Assembly (NCBI RefSeq): GCF_001421325.1
Contig: NZ_LMJY01000012.1
Location: forward strand, 496,001-560,000
DNA from: Novosphingobium sp. Leaf2
GTDB lineage: Bacteria; Pseudomonadota; Alphaproteobacteria; Sphingomonadales; Sphingomonadaceae
DNA length: 64,000 nt
Direction: 5' to 3'
The notes below the pieces were generated by a model that worked only from the letters and a program-made list of their open reading frames with translations, did no database searches and was not told the DNA's origin. The position numbers and the translations under genes were made by a program. This document shows, in pieces, positions 8,965 through 18,813 of this stretch (positions are counted from its first letter, which is position 1; each line of letters begins with the position of its first letter).

Positions 8965-9531
8965 TCAGCTTTCCGCCGCGATCTTTTCGTGCAGCCAGGC
9001 GGCATGGCGCGGCGCCTTGCGGGTGCGCGCCCATTCCTCCAGCATGTCGTCAGCCACCGCGCGCAAGCTAGCCATCTGATCGATGGTGCCGAATTGCCAG
9101 GCCAGTTCGAGGCGGTGGCCGTTGGGATCGAAGAAATAGATCGACTTGAACACCCCGTGGTGCGTTGGTCCGATCACGGCGAGGCCAGCCGCCTCGGCCC
9201 GCGCCTTGGCGGCCACCAGCGCCTCCTCGCTATCGACCTTGAAGGCGATGTGCTGCACCCATGCCGGGGTTGCCTCGTCGCGGCCCATCGCCGGCGCGTT
9301 GGGCAGTTCGAAAAAGGCCAGCACGTTGCCGCCGCCGCAATCGAGGAACACGTGCATGTACGGATCCGGCGCGCCGGTGGAAGGCACTTTATCCTCCGCG
9401 ATGGCCAGCATGAAATCCATGCCCAGCACATCGCGGTAGAACGTCACCGTCTCGTGCGCATCGTGGCAGCGGTACGCCACGTGGTGGATCCCACCCAGCG
9501 CCGGTGCGGGCATAATGGTGGTCTGCGTCAT
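8965..9531 (-). CDS. VOC superfamily (glyoxalase/dioxygenase fold) protein
   Basis: 188 residues with two beta-alpha-beta-beta-beta halves. Candidate metal ligands are His in GIHHVAYRCHD, His in VQHIAFKVD and Glu in GHRLELAW. Start ATG 9531 has GGGAG seven bases upstream; a GTG immediately before it is in frame. It follows hpd by 31 bases and precedes a GST, so it probably acts on a tyrosine-pathway intermediate, for example as a ring-cleaving enzyme or isomerase. It is distinct from the adjacent HPPD, which is a duplicated VOC protein of twice the length. The exact reaction is not determinable. Confidence 0.8.
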   Translation of the reverse strand: MTQTTIMPAPALGGIHHVAYRCHDAHETVTFYRDVLGMDFMLAIAEDKVPSTGAPDPYMHVFLDCGGGNVLAFFELPNAPAMGRDEATPAWVQHIAFKVDSEEALVAAKARAEAAGLAVIGPTHHGVFKSIYFFDPNGHRLELAWQFGTIDQMASLRAVADDMLEEWARTRKAPRHAAWLHEKIAAES

Positions 9532-9562
9532 CACATCTCTCCCAAGAAGCAGGTGGCTGGCA

Positions 9563-10663
9563 TCACTGTGCCGGCTCGCTCACCTGCAATACGCCGCGCT
9601 TGATCTGGTCGCGCTCCATGCTTTCGAACAGCGCCTTGAAGTTTCCGTTCCCAAAGCCGTCATCGCCGCGCCGCTCGATGAATTCGAAGAACACCGGCCC
9701 GACACGCGCTTCGGCAAAAATCTGCAGCAACAGGCGCGGCTGGCCGCCCTCCACCGTGCCGTCCAGCAGGATGCCCCGGCTTTTGAGCGCCTCCACCGGC
9801 TGTCCGTGGCCCGGCAGGCGTTCTTCCAGCATCTCGTAATAGGTCTGCGGCGGCGCGGTCATGAACGGTACGTCCAGCGCCTTGAGCTTGTCCCATGCGG
9901 CAACGAGATCATCGCAGATCAGCGCGATATGCTGGATGCCCTCGCCGTTGAAGGCGCGCAGGAATTCATCGATTTGGCCTTTGCCGCCGTCCGCTTCCTC
10001 GTTCAGCGGAATGCGGATCTTGCCGTCGGGCGCGGTAAGCGCCTTGCTGGTGAGCCCGGTATATTCGCCCTTGATGTCGAAGAAACGGATTTCGCGGAAG
10101 TTGAACAGCTTCTCGTAATAGTCCGCCCAGTAGGCCATGCGCCCGCCATAGACGTTGTGCGTCAGGTGATCGATCGTGGTAAAGCCGGCTCCTTGCGGGT
10201 GGCGGTCAACGCCGGGCAGGTATTCGAAATCGATATCGTAGATCGAAAGCGCGGCATCGCCGTTCTTCTCGTAACGGTCGATCAGGTAGATGATCGAATT
10301 GCCGATCCCGCGAATGCCGGGAAGATGCAGTTCCATCGGCCCGGTGGACACCTGCACCGGCTCTGCCGACCGGGCAAGCAGTTCGGCGTAGGCGGCGCGG
10401 GCATCGCGCACGCGAAAGCCCATGCCGCACGCGGACGGTCCATGCTCACGGCTGAAATACCAGGCCGGACTGTGCGGTTCGTAGTTGGTGATGAAGTTGA
10501 TGCCGCCCTGCCGCCACAGTTCCACATCCTTGCTGCGGTGGCGTGCGATCTTCGTGAAGCCCATGGCCGCGAACACCGGTTCCAGAACGCCCTTTTCTGG
10601 CGCCGAAAACTCCACGAACTCAAAACCATCGAGGCCGATCGGGTTGTCGAAGATGTCAGTCAT
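9563..10663 (-). CDS. hpd: 4-hydroxyphenylpyruvate dioxygenase
   Basis: 366 residues, the usual length. HPPD is a non-heme Fe(II) enzyme converting 4-hydroxyphenylpyruvate to homogentisate in the cytoplasm. The iron ligands are visible: His in [10 protein letters not shown], His in [10 protein letters not shown] and Glu in [11 protein letters not shown]. The C-terminal helix and the [18 protein letters not shown] segment are family hallmarks. The start ATG overlaps the phhA stop as ATGA, so phenylalanine hydroxylase and HPPD are translationally coupled. A tyrosine aminotransferase is not in the window. Confidence 0.96.
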   Translation of the reverse strand: MTDIFDNPIGLDGFEFVEFSAPEKGVLEPVFAAMGFTKIARHRSKDVELWRQGGINFITNYEPHSPAWYFSREHGPSACGMGFRVRDARAAYAELLARSAEPVQVSTGPMELHLPGIRGIGNSIIYLIDRYEKNGDAALSIYDIDFEYLPGVDRHPQGAGFTTIDHLTHNVYGGRMAYWADYYEKLFNFREIRFFDIKGEYTGLTSKALTAPDGKIRIPLNEEADGGKGQIDEFLRAFNGEGIQHIALICDDLVAAWDKLKALDVPFMTAPPQTYYEMLEERLPGHGQPVEALKSRGILLDGTVEGGQPRLLLQIFAEARVGPVFFEFIERRGDDGFGNGNFKALFESMERDQIKRGVLQVSEPAQ

Positions 10664-11517
10664 GCGCGGGCTCCGGTAAAGGGAATTTCGTTCGGCAGGG
10701 TTGCACCCGCCGGCAGCGGCGGATGGTCCCGCCAGGTTTGATAGACCGGTCCGAAATCGAGCCGCACCAGTTCGTCGATCAGTTGCGGCAGGCTTTCGAG
10801 CACGAAATAGGTCTGCTGGAAGCTGTCGATCCGGTAGGCCGTGCGCATGATGCGCACCGGGTCGAACGGCAGGCGCAGAACATCGGGGTCCTCGATCGCA
10901 AAGCGGGTTTCGCCCGAGGACGAAATGATGCCCGCGCCGAATACCTTGAGCGCATCGTCTTCGCGCACCAGCCCAAATTCTACCGTGTACCAGTAGATGC
11001 GCGCCAGCATGTCCAGTGCACCCATCTCCATCGCACGCGCGCCGGCCTTGCCGTACAGTTCGAGGAAATCGGCGATCGTGGGATCGAGCAGCATCGGCAC
11101 GTGGCCGAAAAAGTCATGGAACACGTCCGGCTCGACCAGATAGTCCAGCTCATGCTCTTCGCGCAGCCAGCGGGTTACCGGGAACCGGCGGTGGGCAAGG
11201 TGATCGAAGAACACCGCGTCCGGGATGAAACCCGGCACCGCCACCAGTCGCCAGCCGGTGGCCGCGCCCAGCACCGCATTGGCATCCTCGAAGCGCGGGA
11301 TACCATCGGCGCAGTCCAGTCGCGCCAGACCGTCGCGAAACGCGGCGCAGGCGTGGGTGCGCACCAGCGCGGACTGCCGGGCATACAGGCGCGCCCAGCG
11401 ATCGTGCATATCAGGCGTGTAGGCATGCCAGTCCTGCCCGACGACATAGTCATCGGCGGCGGCTTCGTACTCTCCACGAAGGCCGCTGCTTGTGGTCAGC
11501 GTGCTCGGCTTCTTCAT
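10660..11517 (-). CDS. phhA: Phenylalanine 4-monooxygenase
   Basis: 285 residues from ATG 11517 ([13 protein letters not shown]). A longer frame would run into the divergent regulator's leader and coding sequence. It is a pterin-dependent non-heme iron hydroxylase making tyrosine from phenylalanine. The iron facial triad is seen in [11 protein letters not shown] (two His) and [10 protein letters not shown] (Glu). It heads the phhA-hpd-VOC-GST operon and is divergent from an Lrp/AsnC-type regulator, the classic arrangement for phenylalanine- or tyrosine-responsive control. Confidence 0.96.
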   Translation of the reverse strand: MKKPSTLTTSSGLRGEYEAAADDYVVGQDWHAYTPDMHDRWARLYARQSALVRTHACAAFRDGLARLDCADGIPRFEDANAVLGAATGWRLVAVPGFIPDAVFFDHLAHRRFPVTRWLREEHELDYLVEPDVFHDFFGHVPMLLDPTIADFLELYGKAGARAMEMGALDMLARIYWYTVEFGLVREDDALKVFGAGIISSSGETRFAIEDPDVLRLPFDPVRIMRTAYRIDSFQQTYFVLESLPQLIDELVRLDFGPVYQTWRDHPPLPAGATLPNEIPFTGARA

Positions 11518-11524
11518 GCCTGAA

Positions 11525-11592
11525 CGATACCACAAGGCCCGCATCAGGTTCGTGCGATTGATGCGCGGGCACAGCGTGTTATTAGGGTATCG
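11525..11592. promoter_or_regulatory. phhA / Lrp-family regulator divergent control region with inverted repeat
   Basis: The short region between the divergent starts (11518-11623) contains CGATACC at 11525-11531 and its exact complement GGTATCG at 11586-11592, with centres about 61 bases apart. Each arm lies close to one of the two genes. Lrp/AsnC octamers wrap DNA over spaced sites, so this is a plausible bidirectional operator. No binding data exist here and a 7-base repeat could arise by chance. Confidence 0.35.
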
Positions 11593-11623
11593 CGCCAAGA
11601 ATGTGGGTGGACATGGAGGATTC

Positions 11624-12085
11624 GTGCAACTGGACCAATTCGATCGCGGGATCATTGCAGCGTTGCAAGAGGATGCGCGCATGCCGGTAGCCCAGGTGGC
11701 GGAGCGCGTGGCGCTGTCCGCCACGCCGGTCAGCCGCCGGATCAAGCGGCTGGAAGACGAAGGCGTGATCCGCGGGTACATGCCCGTGCTCGATCCCGGC
11801 AAGCTGGGTTTCGAACTGGAAGCCTACGTCCTCATCAACCTGGTCGCGCACGTCGATGAAAACATCGCGCGGTTCGAGGCGGCGATCGCGGCCAACCCGT
11901 GCATCATCGCCTGCCACGCGGTGACAGGCGACATGGACTATTTGGTGCGCGTGATCGCCCGCAACGTCGAACACTTGTCCGAAATCACCCTGCGCACATT
12001 GCTGCGCATACCGGGCGTGCGCGACGTGAAATCCATCATCGTGCTGGAAACCGTGAAGGAAGAACGCGCGCTGCCGGTGGGATAG
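11624..12085 (+). CDS. Lrp/AsnC family transcriptional regulator
   Basis: 153 residues, standard length. The N-terminal winged helix reads QLDQFDRGIIAALQEDARM and VAERVALSATPVSRRIKRLE. The C-terminal RAM/ACT-like domain includes VTGDMDYLVRVIARNVE and ends in a conserved VKSIIVLE strand. The GTG at 11624 is preferred because GGAGGA precedes it, although spacing is only three bases; an in-frame GTG at 11603 is the alternative. It probably senses phenylalanine or tyrosine and controls the divergent phhA-hpd operon. It converges with the glutamate dehydrogenase gene. Confidence 0.9.
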   Translation: MQLDQFDRGIIAALQEDARMPVAQVAERVALSATPVSRRIKRLEDEGVIRGYMPVLDPGKLGFELEAYVLINLVAHVDENIARFEAAIAANPCIIACHAVTGDMDYLVRVIARNVEHLSEITLRTLLRIPGVRDVKSIIVLETVKEERALPVG

Positions 12086-12090
12086 TGCGC

Positions 12091-12119
12091 CCCGCCGCCC
12101 CTTTTGCAGGAGCGGCGGG
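12091..12119. terminator. GC-rich hairpin between convergent genes
   Basis: A perfect 8-bp stem CCCGCCGC / GCGGCGGG with a 13-base loop lies between the stops of the Lrp-family gene and the glutamate dehydrogenase gene. It could terminate both. There is no long T-run on the plus side; the loop contains TTTT. Confidence 0.5.
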
Positions 12120-12129
12120 TATCGCGCGT

Positions 12130-15100
12130 TTAACGCCCCAGCAGATTTCGCGCCTGGCTGGCGATCTGCGCCAGCATGGCGGGCGTGATCGCCACTGCGC
12201 TTTCGGCCCGGTGGACGATGCCGCGGAAGGCGGTGATCGCCGCTGCGTGCTGACGGCCCCATTCCTCGGTCGCCGCCAGAGGGTCCGCCTTGCCGGCCTT
12301 GGTGCGGGCAAGACCGCGCAGGAAGTCCAGCCGCATCTGCTGGAAATCGCGGGCAAGCCCGGCCACCAGCAGCCGCTCCCACGGATCGGACGGGCTCATC
12401 ATCGCCGCGTTCGCCTGTGCCCAGTCAAGGCCCAGACCCGCGCCGACGCGAGTGAACGCGGTGACCAGACGGCGCGGCGCGATCCCCGTTTCGGCGGCAA
12501 GGGACGCAATACCCACCGCGCCGTCAAGGTCGAACAGGTTCGCCACTTGCGCCGCCATGTCATCGGGCGCACCCATTTGCGTGAGCCCGTCGCGCAGCTT
12601 GCGCGAGTGCGCCAGCGTGCGCTCACCCAGAAGGTCCAGCGTATCGGTGGACAGTGCCGCGATGCCTTTCTGCAGGCGGTCGGCAAGTTCGGAAGGGGCG
12701 ATCTGGCCGGCGCCAGCGCGCAGCAGGTCGGCCATGTGGCCGCGCACCGCCAGCGCCACCGTTTCGAACAAGGCGACGCGGGTGGTCTCAGCCATTGGGG
12801 CCACCTCCAGCCGCTCCCACAGCGCGCTCAGGTCGAACAGCCGGTCTGCCAGCGCGAAGGCGGCGGCGACTTGCGACAGGTCAGTCCCTTCCTCCTCCGC
12901 CAGTTCGAACGGGATGACGATGCCCAGCCGGTTTATCACCCGGTTGGCCAGCTTGGTGGCGATAATCTCTCTCGCCAGGCGGTGCCCCTTGATGAACTTG
13001 GCGAACTTGTGCTGCATCTGGGTGGGGAATGCCGACAGCAGCAGGTCGGTCAGGCCTGGATCGGACGGCAAAGTGCTGTCCTCTATCGCGGCCTGCATCT
13101 GCAGCTTGCCGCTGGACAGCAGCACGGCCAGCTCTGGCCGGGTCAGCCCGCGACCGTCCTGCGCCCGACGGACCAGCACGTCATTGTCCGGCAGCCCTTC
13201 CGTGCGCCGATCCAGATAGCCGCTATCGCCCATCGTTTCGATCAGGCGGATATGCGAAGGACTAGCCTGGGCGCCGCCCCGCTCGGCGATGGACAGAGCG
13301 AGCGCTTGAAGGCGGTTGTCCTCCAGCACCAGCGTCGCCACTTCGTCGGTCATGTCACGCAGCAGTTCTACGCGCTTGGGCTCCGTCAGCTTGCCCGCGC
13401 GCTTGGCGGCGGCGAGCGCGATCTTGATGTTGACCTCGTTGTCCGAGCAATCGACGCCGGCGGAATTGTCGATGAAGTCGGTGTTGATGCGCCCGCCGCG
13501 CGTGGCAAATTCGATACGTCCGGCCTGCGTGACGCCCAGGTTCGCGCCTTCTCCCACCACCCGCACCCGCAGTTCGTTGCCACTGACGCGCAAGGCATCA
13601 TTGGTGGGATCGCCCACCTGCACGTTGTTTTCGGCAGAGGCCTTCACGTAAGTGCCGATGCCGCCGAACCACAGCAGGTCAACCGGCGCGCACAGAATTG
13701 CCGTGATCAGCGCATCGGGGTCGATCTCCGCCTGGGTGAGGCCCAGCACGCTGCGCACTTCCTCGCTCAGCGGGATCGACTTCATCGAGCGTGGGAACAC
13801 GCCGCCGCCGGGGGAGATCAGCGCCTTGTCATAGTCGTTCCAGCTGGAAACCGGCAGGTCGAACAGGCGCGCGCGCTCTTCCCAGCTTGCCTTGGGATCT
13901 GGCGTTGGGTCGAGGAAGATGTGCCGGTGATCGAAGGCCGCCACCAGCCGTAGCGACTTGGACAGCAGCATGCCGTTGCCGAACACGTCTCCCGACATGT
14001 CGCCGCAGCCCACCACCCGCACCGGGTCTGCCTGCACGTCCACGCCCAGTTCCAGGAAATGGCGTTGCACGGACAGCCACGCACCCTTGGCGGTGATGCC
14101 CATCGCCTTGTGGTCGTATCCGTTGGAGCCGCCACTGGCGAAGGCATCGTCCAGCCAGAAATCGCGCGCTTCGGCGATGGCGTTGGCAACGTCGGAGAAC
14201 TTGGCCGTGCCTTTGTCCGCCGCGACGACGAAATACGGGTCTTCCCCGTCCAGCACCACGACGCTTTCGGGGTGCGCCACCTTGTCGTTCACGATGTTGT
14301 CGGTGATCGACAGCAGCGTATCGACGAACACTTCGTAGGATGCCTGCCCTTCTGCCGCCCATGCCGCGCGGTCTCGCGCGGGATCGGGCAACTGCTTGGG
14401 ATAGAACCCGCCCTTGGCACCGGTCGGCACGATCACCGCGTTCTTCACGCGCTGGGCTTTCATCAGCCCCAGCACTTCGGTGCGGAAATCGTCCCGGCGG
14501 TCGGACCAGCGCAACCCGCCGCGCGCCACCGGCCCGGCGCGCAAGTGGATGCCTTCCACCCGCTGCGAATAGATGAAAATCTCGCGCCACGGCAGCGGCT
14601 TGGGCAGGCCGGGGACTTGCGCGGAATCGAACTTGAACGCCAGCGCCACCTCGCCCGCAGGCGCGAACGCATTGGTGCGCAGCATTGCCAGAACGATGTC
14701 GCGATAGGCGCGCAGCACGCGATCGTCGTTGATCGCGCTTACGCCGGCGAGGCCGTTGCGGATCGCATCTTCAGCCTCCTTGCGGGCCTTGATGCGATCG
14801 CCAGCGAAGGCCGGATCATGCAGCGCCTTGAACAGCGCGACGATGCCCACCGTTACGCCGGCCGCGCCTTCCAGCGCGTCCACCACGGTCGGAATGCCAA
14901 AGTGCGTGCCGGCCTGCCGCAAGTAGCGATACCAGGCGCGCAGCCAGTTCACTTCGGTGCTGGAAAGGCCCAGCGCAGGGACAAGGCGGTTGAACGCGTC
15001 GTTCTCACCGCTGCCGTTCAACACGGAACGCAGCGCGTCCTCGATCGCGGCGGCGCGGTTGAGCACGTCGCCCGGCGCGCGGCCATCGGCGGTTTCCACC

Positions 15101-16884
15101 AGGAAATCGTGGATCGTGCCCAGCGCGCCCTTTTCCAATGGCGTCGGCACTTCGGCCATGACGCGAAAACCGAAGTTTTCAAGCGCCGGCACGGCATCGG
15201 ACAGCGCGAGGCCACCTTCGGACTGGTAAATCTTGAGCCGCAGCCAGTTTTCGGGATCACCTTCGCGTGCATGAAAACGCACGTCGCGGTGCGCCGCCTC
15301 GACCTCGGCGGTGCCGGCCCCCTCGCCCACGGCAATACGGCGCAGATAGGCGATGTCGGTCGCCGCTTCTGCAGCGCCGAACTCCGAGCGATAGCCGATC
15401 GGGAAGGCCTCCGCATACCGAGCAGCCACCGCAGCAGCGCGGCCCGGTTCCAGGGTGGTGGCCAGCGCCGCTTCCACGGCCTGCGTCCAGCCGCGCAGAA
15501 TGACCTGCAACGCGCCGTCGAGTTCGTCTTCCGAAGGCTCCTGTGCGCCTTCGCGCACATCCAGCGTGTAGCGCAGCATCGCCAGGTTGCCAGCTTCCAC
15601 CTGCATGCTCCAATCGAGCGTGGGGGCCTGCGCGGCCTCCTCGATCATGTGCTGGATGCGCTTTTGCATCTGGGTGGACAGCAGATCGCGCGGCAGCCAC
15701 ACGAACGCGAACAAGTGACGCATCAGCGGCGAGCGGGCGAGCAGCAGGCGTGGCCGGGGACGATCGACCAGCCCGGTCATCATCATCGCGAGCCGTTCCA
15801 CGTCCTCCTGCGCGAAGCCCAGAACAAGATCGTGCGGCAGGCTGGTGAGCGCGTGGGCCAGCGCCTTTCCGGTGTGCCCAACTGGGTCCAGCTCAAGCCG
15901 CGCCGCCATTTCCGAAAAGTGGCGGCGCAGGCGTGGCACGCGGCTGGGCGGCGCAGCCAGCGCGGCGCTGGTCCAGATCCCGGCGTGGACGGACAGGGCA
16001 GTGACTTTGCCTGCCTTGATCACCGGCACCAGAAACAGGTCCATCGGCACCCGGCGGTGGACGGTGGACATGCGGTTCGCCTTGACCACCAGGGGCGCGC
16101 GGATCGCCCCTTCCGCAAGCTGCGCGTCGAACACGGCAAACGCGCGCGCATAGCTTTGATCGGACAGCAGGTCTTCGGGGGCATCGCGACATACGCCCAG
16201 CGGCTGCGTACGCGTGCCATCACGGTGGCGCGTGACATGGCCGATCTGCGTCAGCATGCCATCGGCAAGCCAGCGCAGCAGTTCGGCGCCTTCGGTATCG
16301 CCAATGCCCGCGCCGTCGGCCCGGTCCGCATCGGCGCGCATGGCGGCCACCATCGCCTGCCAGTCCGCCACGGCGGCGCGTACATCCGCGAACGTGGTTT
16401 CAAGAGAGCGCAACAGCTCGCGGCGCTGGCGGGCATCGGCGCGCGGGGTTTCGATGTAGATCATCGATTCGCGCGCAGTGGCACCGTCCGGCCCGGCGGG
16501 CAGTTCCAGCAGCTTGCCATCGCCATCACGGCGCACCGGGATGACCGGATGAGCGAGGCGATCGATCACCAGACCTGCCTGCGCAACGGCGGCAGCGGCG
16601 GAATCGACCAGGAACGGCATATCGTCGTTGATGAGCGCGATGCGCAGGATGCGCCGCTCTTCGCTGGCCGAGGTGACATCTATCGCGGTCTTGCCCGGTG
16701 CCCGCTGGTCTGCGGCGGCAAGGAGGAAGCGTGCAGCCTCCTCGATCCACGTGCCGTCCGCCTCTTCGCCGGGGAGCACGGTGGCGCGCAGTTCATCACA
16801 AAGCCCGGCGTGCAGCGCATCGGGCGGATGGCCTCCGCGCTTTTTGGAAGCCTTCTTCGAAACGTCAACGTCGCCTTCGCTCAT
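12130..16884 (-). CDS. gdhB: NAD-specific glutamate dehydrogenase, large bacterial type
   Basis: 1584 residues, the size of the L_180/Bac_GDH class. It oxidatively deaminates glutamate to 2-oxoglutarate and ammonia using NAD. The catalytic region contains VIVPTGAKGGFYPKQLPDP, the nucleotide-binding region GCGDMSGDVFGNGMLLS and the family signature TDFIDNSAGVDCSDNEVN. Long N-terminal regulatory domains (ACT-like) and a helical C-terminal domain flank the catalytic core. The start ATG 16884 (MSEGDVDVSKK) is chosen over one 27 codons upstream because GGAG lies about six bases before it. It fits an amino-acid catabolic lifestyle. The gene symbol follows common usage and is not certain. Confidence 0.95.
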   Translation of the reverse strand: MSEGDVDVSKKASKKRGGHPPDALHAGLCDELRATVLPGEEADGTWIEEAARFLLAAADQRAPGKTAIDVTSASEERRILRIALINDDMPFLVDSAAAAVAQAGLVIDRLAHPVIPVRRDGDGKLLELPAGPDGATARESMIYIETPRADARQRRELLRSLETTFADVRAAVADWQAMVAAMRADADRADGAGIGDTEGAELLRWLADGMLTQIGHVTRHRDGTRTQPLGVCRDAPEDLLSDQSYARAFAVFDAQLAEGAIRAPLVVKANRMSTVHRRVPMDLFLVPVIKAGKVTALSVHAGIWTSAALAAPPSRVPRLRRHFSEMAARLELDPVGHTGKALAHALTSLPHDLVLGFAQEDVERLAMMMTGLVDRPRPRLLLARSPLMRHLFAFVWLPRDLLSTQMQKRIQHMIEEAAQAPTLDWSMQVEAGNLAMLRYTLDVREGAQEPSEDELDGALQVILRGWTQAVEAALATTLEPGRAAAVAARYAEAFPIGYRSEFGAAEAATDIAYLRRIAVGEGAGTAEVEAAHRDVRFHAREGDPENWLRLKIYQSEGGLALSDAVPALENFGFRVMAEVPTPLEKGALGTIHDFLVETADGRAPGDVLNRAAAIEDALRSVLNGSGENDAFNRLVPALGLSSTEVNWLRAWYRYLRQAGTHFGIPTVVDALEGAAGVTVGIVALFKALHDPAFAGDRIKARKEAEDAIRNGLAGVSAINDDRVLRAYRDIVLAMLRTNAFAPAGEVALAFKFDSAQVPGLPKPLPWREIFIYSQRVEGIHLRAGPVARGGLRWSDRRDDFRTEVLGLMKAQRVKNAVIVPTGAKGGFYPKQLPDPARDRAAWAAEGQASYEVFVDTLLSITDNIVNDKVAHPESVVVLDGEDPYFVVAADKGTAKFSDVANAIAEARDFWLDDAFASGGSNGYDHKAMGITAKGAWLSVQRHFLELGVDVQADPVRVVGCGDMSGDVFGNGMLLSKSLRLVAAFDHRHIFLDPTPDPKASWEERARLFDLPVSSWNDYDKALISPGGGVFPRSMKSIPLSEEVRSVLGLTQAEIDPDALITAILCAPVDLLWFGGIGTYVKASAENNVQVGDPTNDALRVSGNELRVRVVGEGANLGVTQAGRIEFATRGGRINTDFIDNSAGVDCSDNEVNIKIALAAAKRAGKLTEPKRVELLRDMTDEVATLVLEDNRLQALALSIAERGGAQASPSHIRLIETMGDSGYLDRRTEGLPDNDVLVRRAQDGRGLTRPELAVLLSSGKLQMQAAIEDSTLPSDPGLTDLLLSAFPTQMQHKFAKFIKGHRLAREIIATKLANRVINRLGIVIPFELAEEEGTDLSQVAAAFALADRLFDLSALWERLEVAPMAETTRVALFETVALAVRGHMADLLRAGAGQIAPSELADRLQKGIAALSTDTLDLLGERTLAHSRKLRDGLTQMGAPDDMAAQVANLFDLDGAVGIASLAAETGIAPRRLVTAFTRVGAGLGLDWAQANAAMMSPSDPWERLLVAGLARDFQQMRLDFLRGLARTKAGKADPLAATEEWGRQHAAAITAFRGIVHRAESAVAITPAMLAQIASQARNLLGR

Positions 16885-17071
16885 AACTTTCTCCGCGATC
16901 CTCGCTGCTGCATAGCGCCCGCTTCTGGTGGCGGGACGGCCAGGCATGTGGCCATATAGGTCCATGGGCGCGGCCCTGCATCCACCGGATTACAGGATTT
17001 CTCCGCAGCTCCACGTAATTCCCGTGGCTCGTCATCTTTGTAACGAGATTTCCGACCTGCGCAATATTAGT

Positions 17072-17980
17072 TCAATGGCGGTGAGACGGCGATGGTATCG
17101 CAGCCAACGCCTCTCCAGCCAGGATCAAGGCACCAACCGGCCCGGCGTCGTCTCCCAGTTGCGGCGGCACGATCATCGCCTTCAGCACCTCGGGCGTACA
17201 GTCGCGCAGATATCCGCCCAGCAGCGCCGGCACGCGTGCGCGCGCCATCGGCAGCAAGTGCGGCTGGTGTCCGGTCACCCCGCCACCCACCACGATGCGT
17301 TCGGGCGAGAGCGTGAGGATCAGGTTTGCCAGCAGTTCGGCCAGATCATGCGCCACCGGCTCCCACATCGGGTTTTCAGGGTCGACGCGCGAGGGGTGCG
17401 TGCCGAACCGGGCCGCCAGCGCCGGGCCGGCGATCAGGCCTTCCAGGCAATCCCCATGAAACGCGCAGTGCCCTTTGTAGCGGTCTCCTGCAGCGCGGCG
17501 AAGGCGCATGTGGCCGATCTCGGGGTGTAGCAGACCATGCGCCGGTTTACCGGCCACCAGCACACCGCCGCCCAATCCCGTGCCGATCGTCAGGTACACG
17601 GTGTTCTGGCACCCCTGCGCCGCGCCGAAGCGATGTTCGGCCAGCGCGGCGGCGTTGACATCCGTATCCAGCCCCAAGGGACAGCCGAGCGGGGCGAAGG
17701 CGGCGATCACCTCGGCGCCGCGCCATCCCGGCTTCGGGGTATCAAGGATGGTGCCATAGTCCGCCGCGCCGCGCGCCACGCGCACCGGGCCGAAGCTGGC
17801 GATACCCACCGAATCCACCGGCTTCGCGGTGCGCCAGTCCTCAATCACCGCCACGGCGCGGCCAAGCGTTTCAGCAGGGTCCGTGGTGTCGAACTCGACC
17901 CGGTCGTCGATGCGGCCCGGCTCGCCCAGAACAACGACGGTGTGCGTGCCCCCCATTTCGATACCAGCAAGCCGATGCAT
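17072..17980 (-). CDS. ROK family sugar kinase (fructokinase)
   Basis: 302 residues. The N-terminal ATP loop LAGIEMGGTHT and the sugar region TDVNAAALAEHRFGAA are typical of ROK kinases. The zinc motif appears as GHMRLRR...GHCAFHGDCLEGL, characteristic of the bacterial fructokinase branch. It phosphorylates fructose (possibly mannose or glucose) with ATP in the cytoplasm. The start has GGAAGGG upstream. It is divergent from msrA (148 bases apart) and 187 bases upstream of the glutamate dehydrogenase gene, with no obvious functional link to either. Confidence 0.88.
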   Translation of the reverse strand: MHRLAGIEMGGTHTVVVLGEPGRIDDRVEFDTTDPAETLGRAVAVIEDWRTAKPVDSVGIASFGPVRVARGAADYGTILDTPKPGWRGAEVIAAFAPLGCPLGLDTDVNAAALAEHRFGAAQGCQNTVYLTIGTGLGGGVLVAGKPAHGLLHPEIGHMRLRRAAGDRYKGHCAFHGDCLEGLIAGPALAARFGTHPSRVDPENPMWEPVAHDLAELLANLILTLSPERIVVGGGVTGHQPHLLPMARARVPALLGGYLRDCTPEVLKAMIVPPQLGDDAGPVGALILAGEALAAIPSPSHRH

Positions 17981-18128
17981 AGTGCTTCACCCTTCCATCG
18001 CAGCCGCCCACGTGTCGGTCGCAACGGCAGGCGCGCGGCGAAGTTCCGTAGCCGCGATGCTTTAGCTGCGGCGGCTCTGGCGCGCGGGGTGCGGGCTTCC
18101 CATATCCGTCTAAACCGGAGTGTCTTTC

Positions 18129-18797
18129 ATGCCTGTGCGCACCCTGCCCCTTGCCGCTGCCGCCGCTGTTCTTGGCCTTGTCGCCGTTGCGGCGGGCTCA
18201 TGGCCCTCGACCCAGGCGACCGCCGCCAATTTCCCCGCCCCGCCGTCCGAACCCGCAGCGTCGGGCGATCAGGTGGCGGTGCTGGCCGGCGGCTGCTTCT
18301 GGGGCATCGAAGGCGTGTTCGAGCACGTGCGCGGGGTGAAATCCGTGACCGCCGGCTATGCCGGGGGCAGCCGGGCCGACGCCACCTATCGCGCGGTGTC
18401 TACCGAGAAGACCGGCCATGCCGAATCGGTGCGCATCGTCTACGATCCGCGCGAAGTGAGCTATGGCACGTTGCTGAAGATCTTCTTTTCCGTGGCGCAC
18501 GACCCGACGCAGGTGAACCGCCAGTTCCCCGATTCCGGCCCCAGCTACCGCTCGGCGATATTCCCGCAGTCCCCCCAGCAGCGCCAAGTCGCAGCGGCCT
18601 ACATCGCGGCGCTGAACAAGGCGCATGTCTACGATCGGCCCATCGCCACGCGGCTGGAGACGGGCAATTTCTACCCGGCGGAAAGCTATCATCAGGACTA
18701 TCTGCGCCGCAATCCGGACAATGGCTACATCGTGCGATACGATGCGCCCAAGCTGGCTGCGCTGCGCAAGACGTGGCCCACGCTATGGCGCACCTAA
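18129..18797 (+). CDS. msrA: Peptide methionine sulfoxide reductase A, exported
   Basis: 222 residues. The catalytic motif GGCFWGIEGVFEHV places the active cysteine at residue 56. Downstream hallmarks are GYAGG, the GHAESVRIVYDP-like segment TGHAESVRIVYDPREVSYG, and NFYPAESYHQDY. Residues 1-33 form a signal peptide (MPVRTLPLAAAAAVLGL...), so it repairs oxidised methionine in the envelope. ATG 18129 is preferred over GTG 18120 because GGAG (18117-18120) lies eight bases before it. Resolving cysteines usually placed near the C-terminus are absent, so it may rely on the single Cys. Confidence 0.95.
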   Translation: MPVRTLPLAAAAAVLGLVAVAAGSWPSTQATAANFPAPPSEPAASGDQVAVLAGGCFWGIEGVFEHVRGVKSVTAGYAGGSRADATYRAVSTEKTGHAESVRIVYDPREVSYGTLLKIFFSVAHDPTQVNRQFPDSGPSYRSAIFPQSPQQRQVAAAYIAALNKAHVYDRPIATRLETGNFYPAESYHQDYLRRNPDNGYIVRYDAPKLAALRKTWPTLWRT

Positions 18798-18813
18798 GCG
18801 CGCCTTAACGGGG

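Noticed and set aside
14059-16959. A 966-codon open frame on the plus strand opposite the glutamate dehydrogenase gene
   Set aside because: Codon bias in high-GC DNA leaves long antisense frames open. The translation is Arg/Gln/His-rich with no domain, and the minus-strand protein is a clear enzyme.
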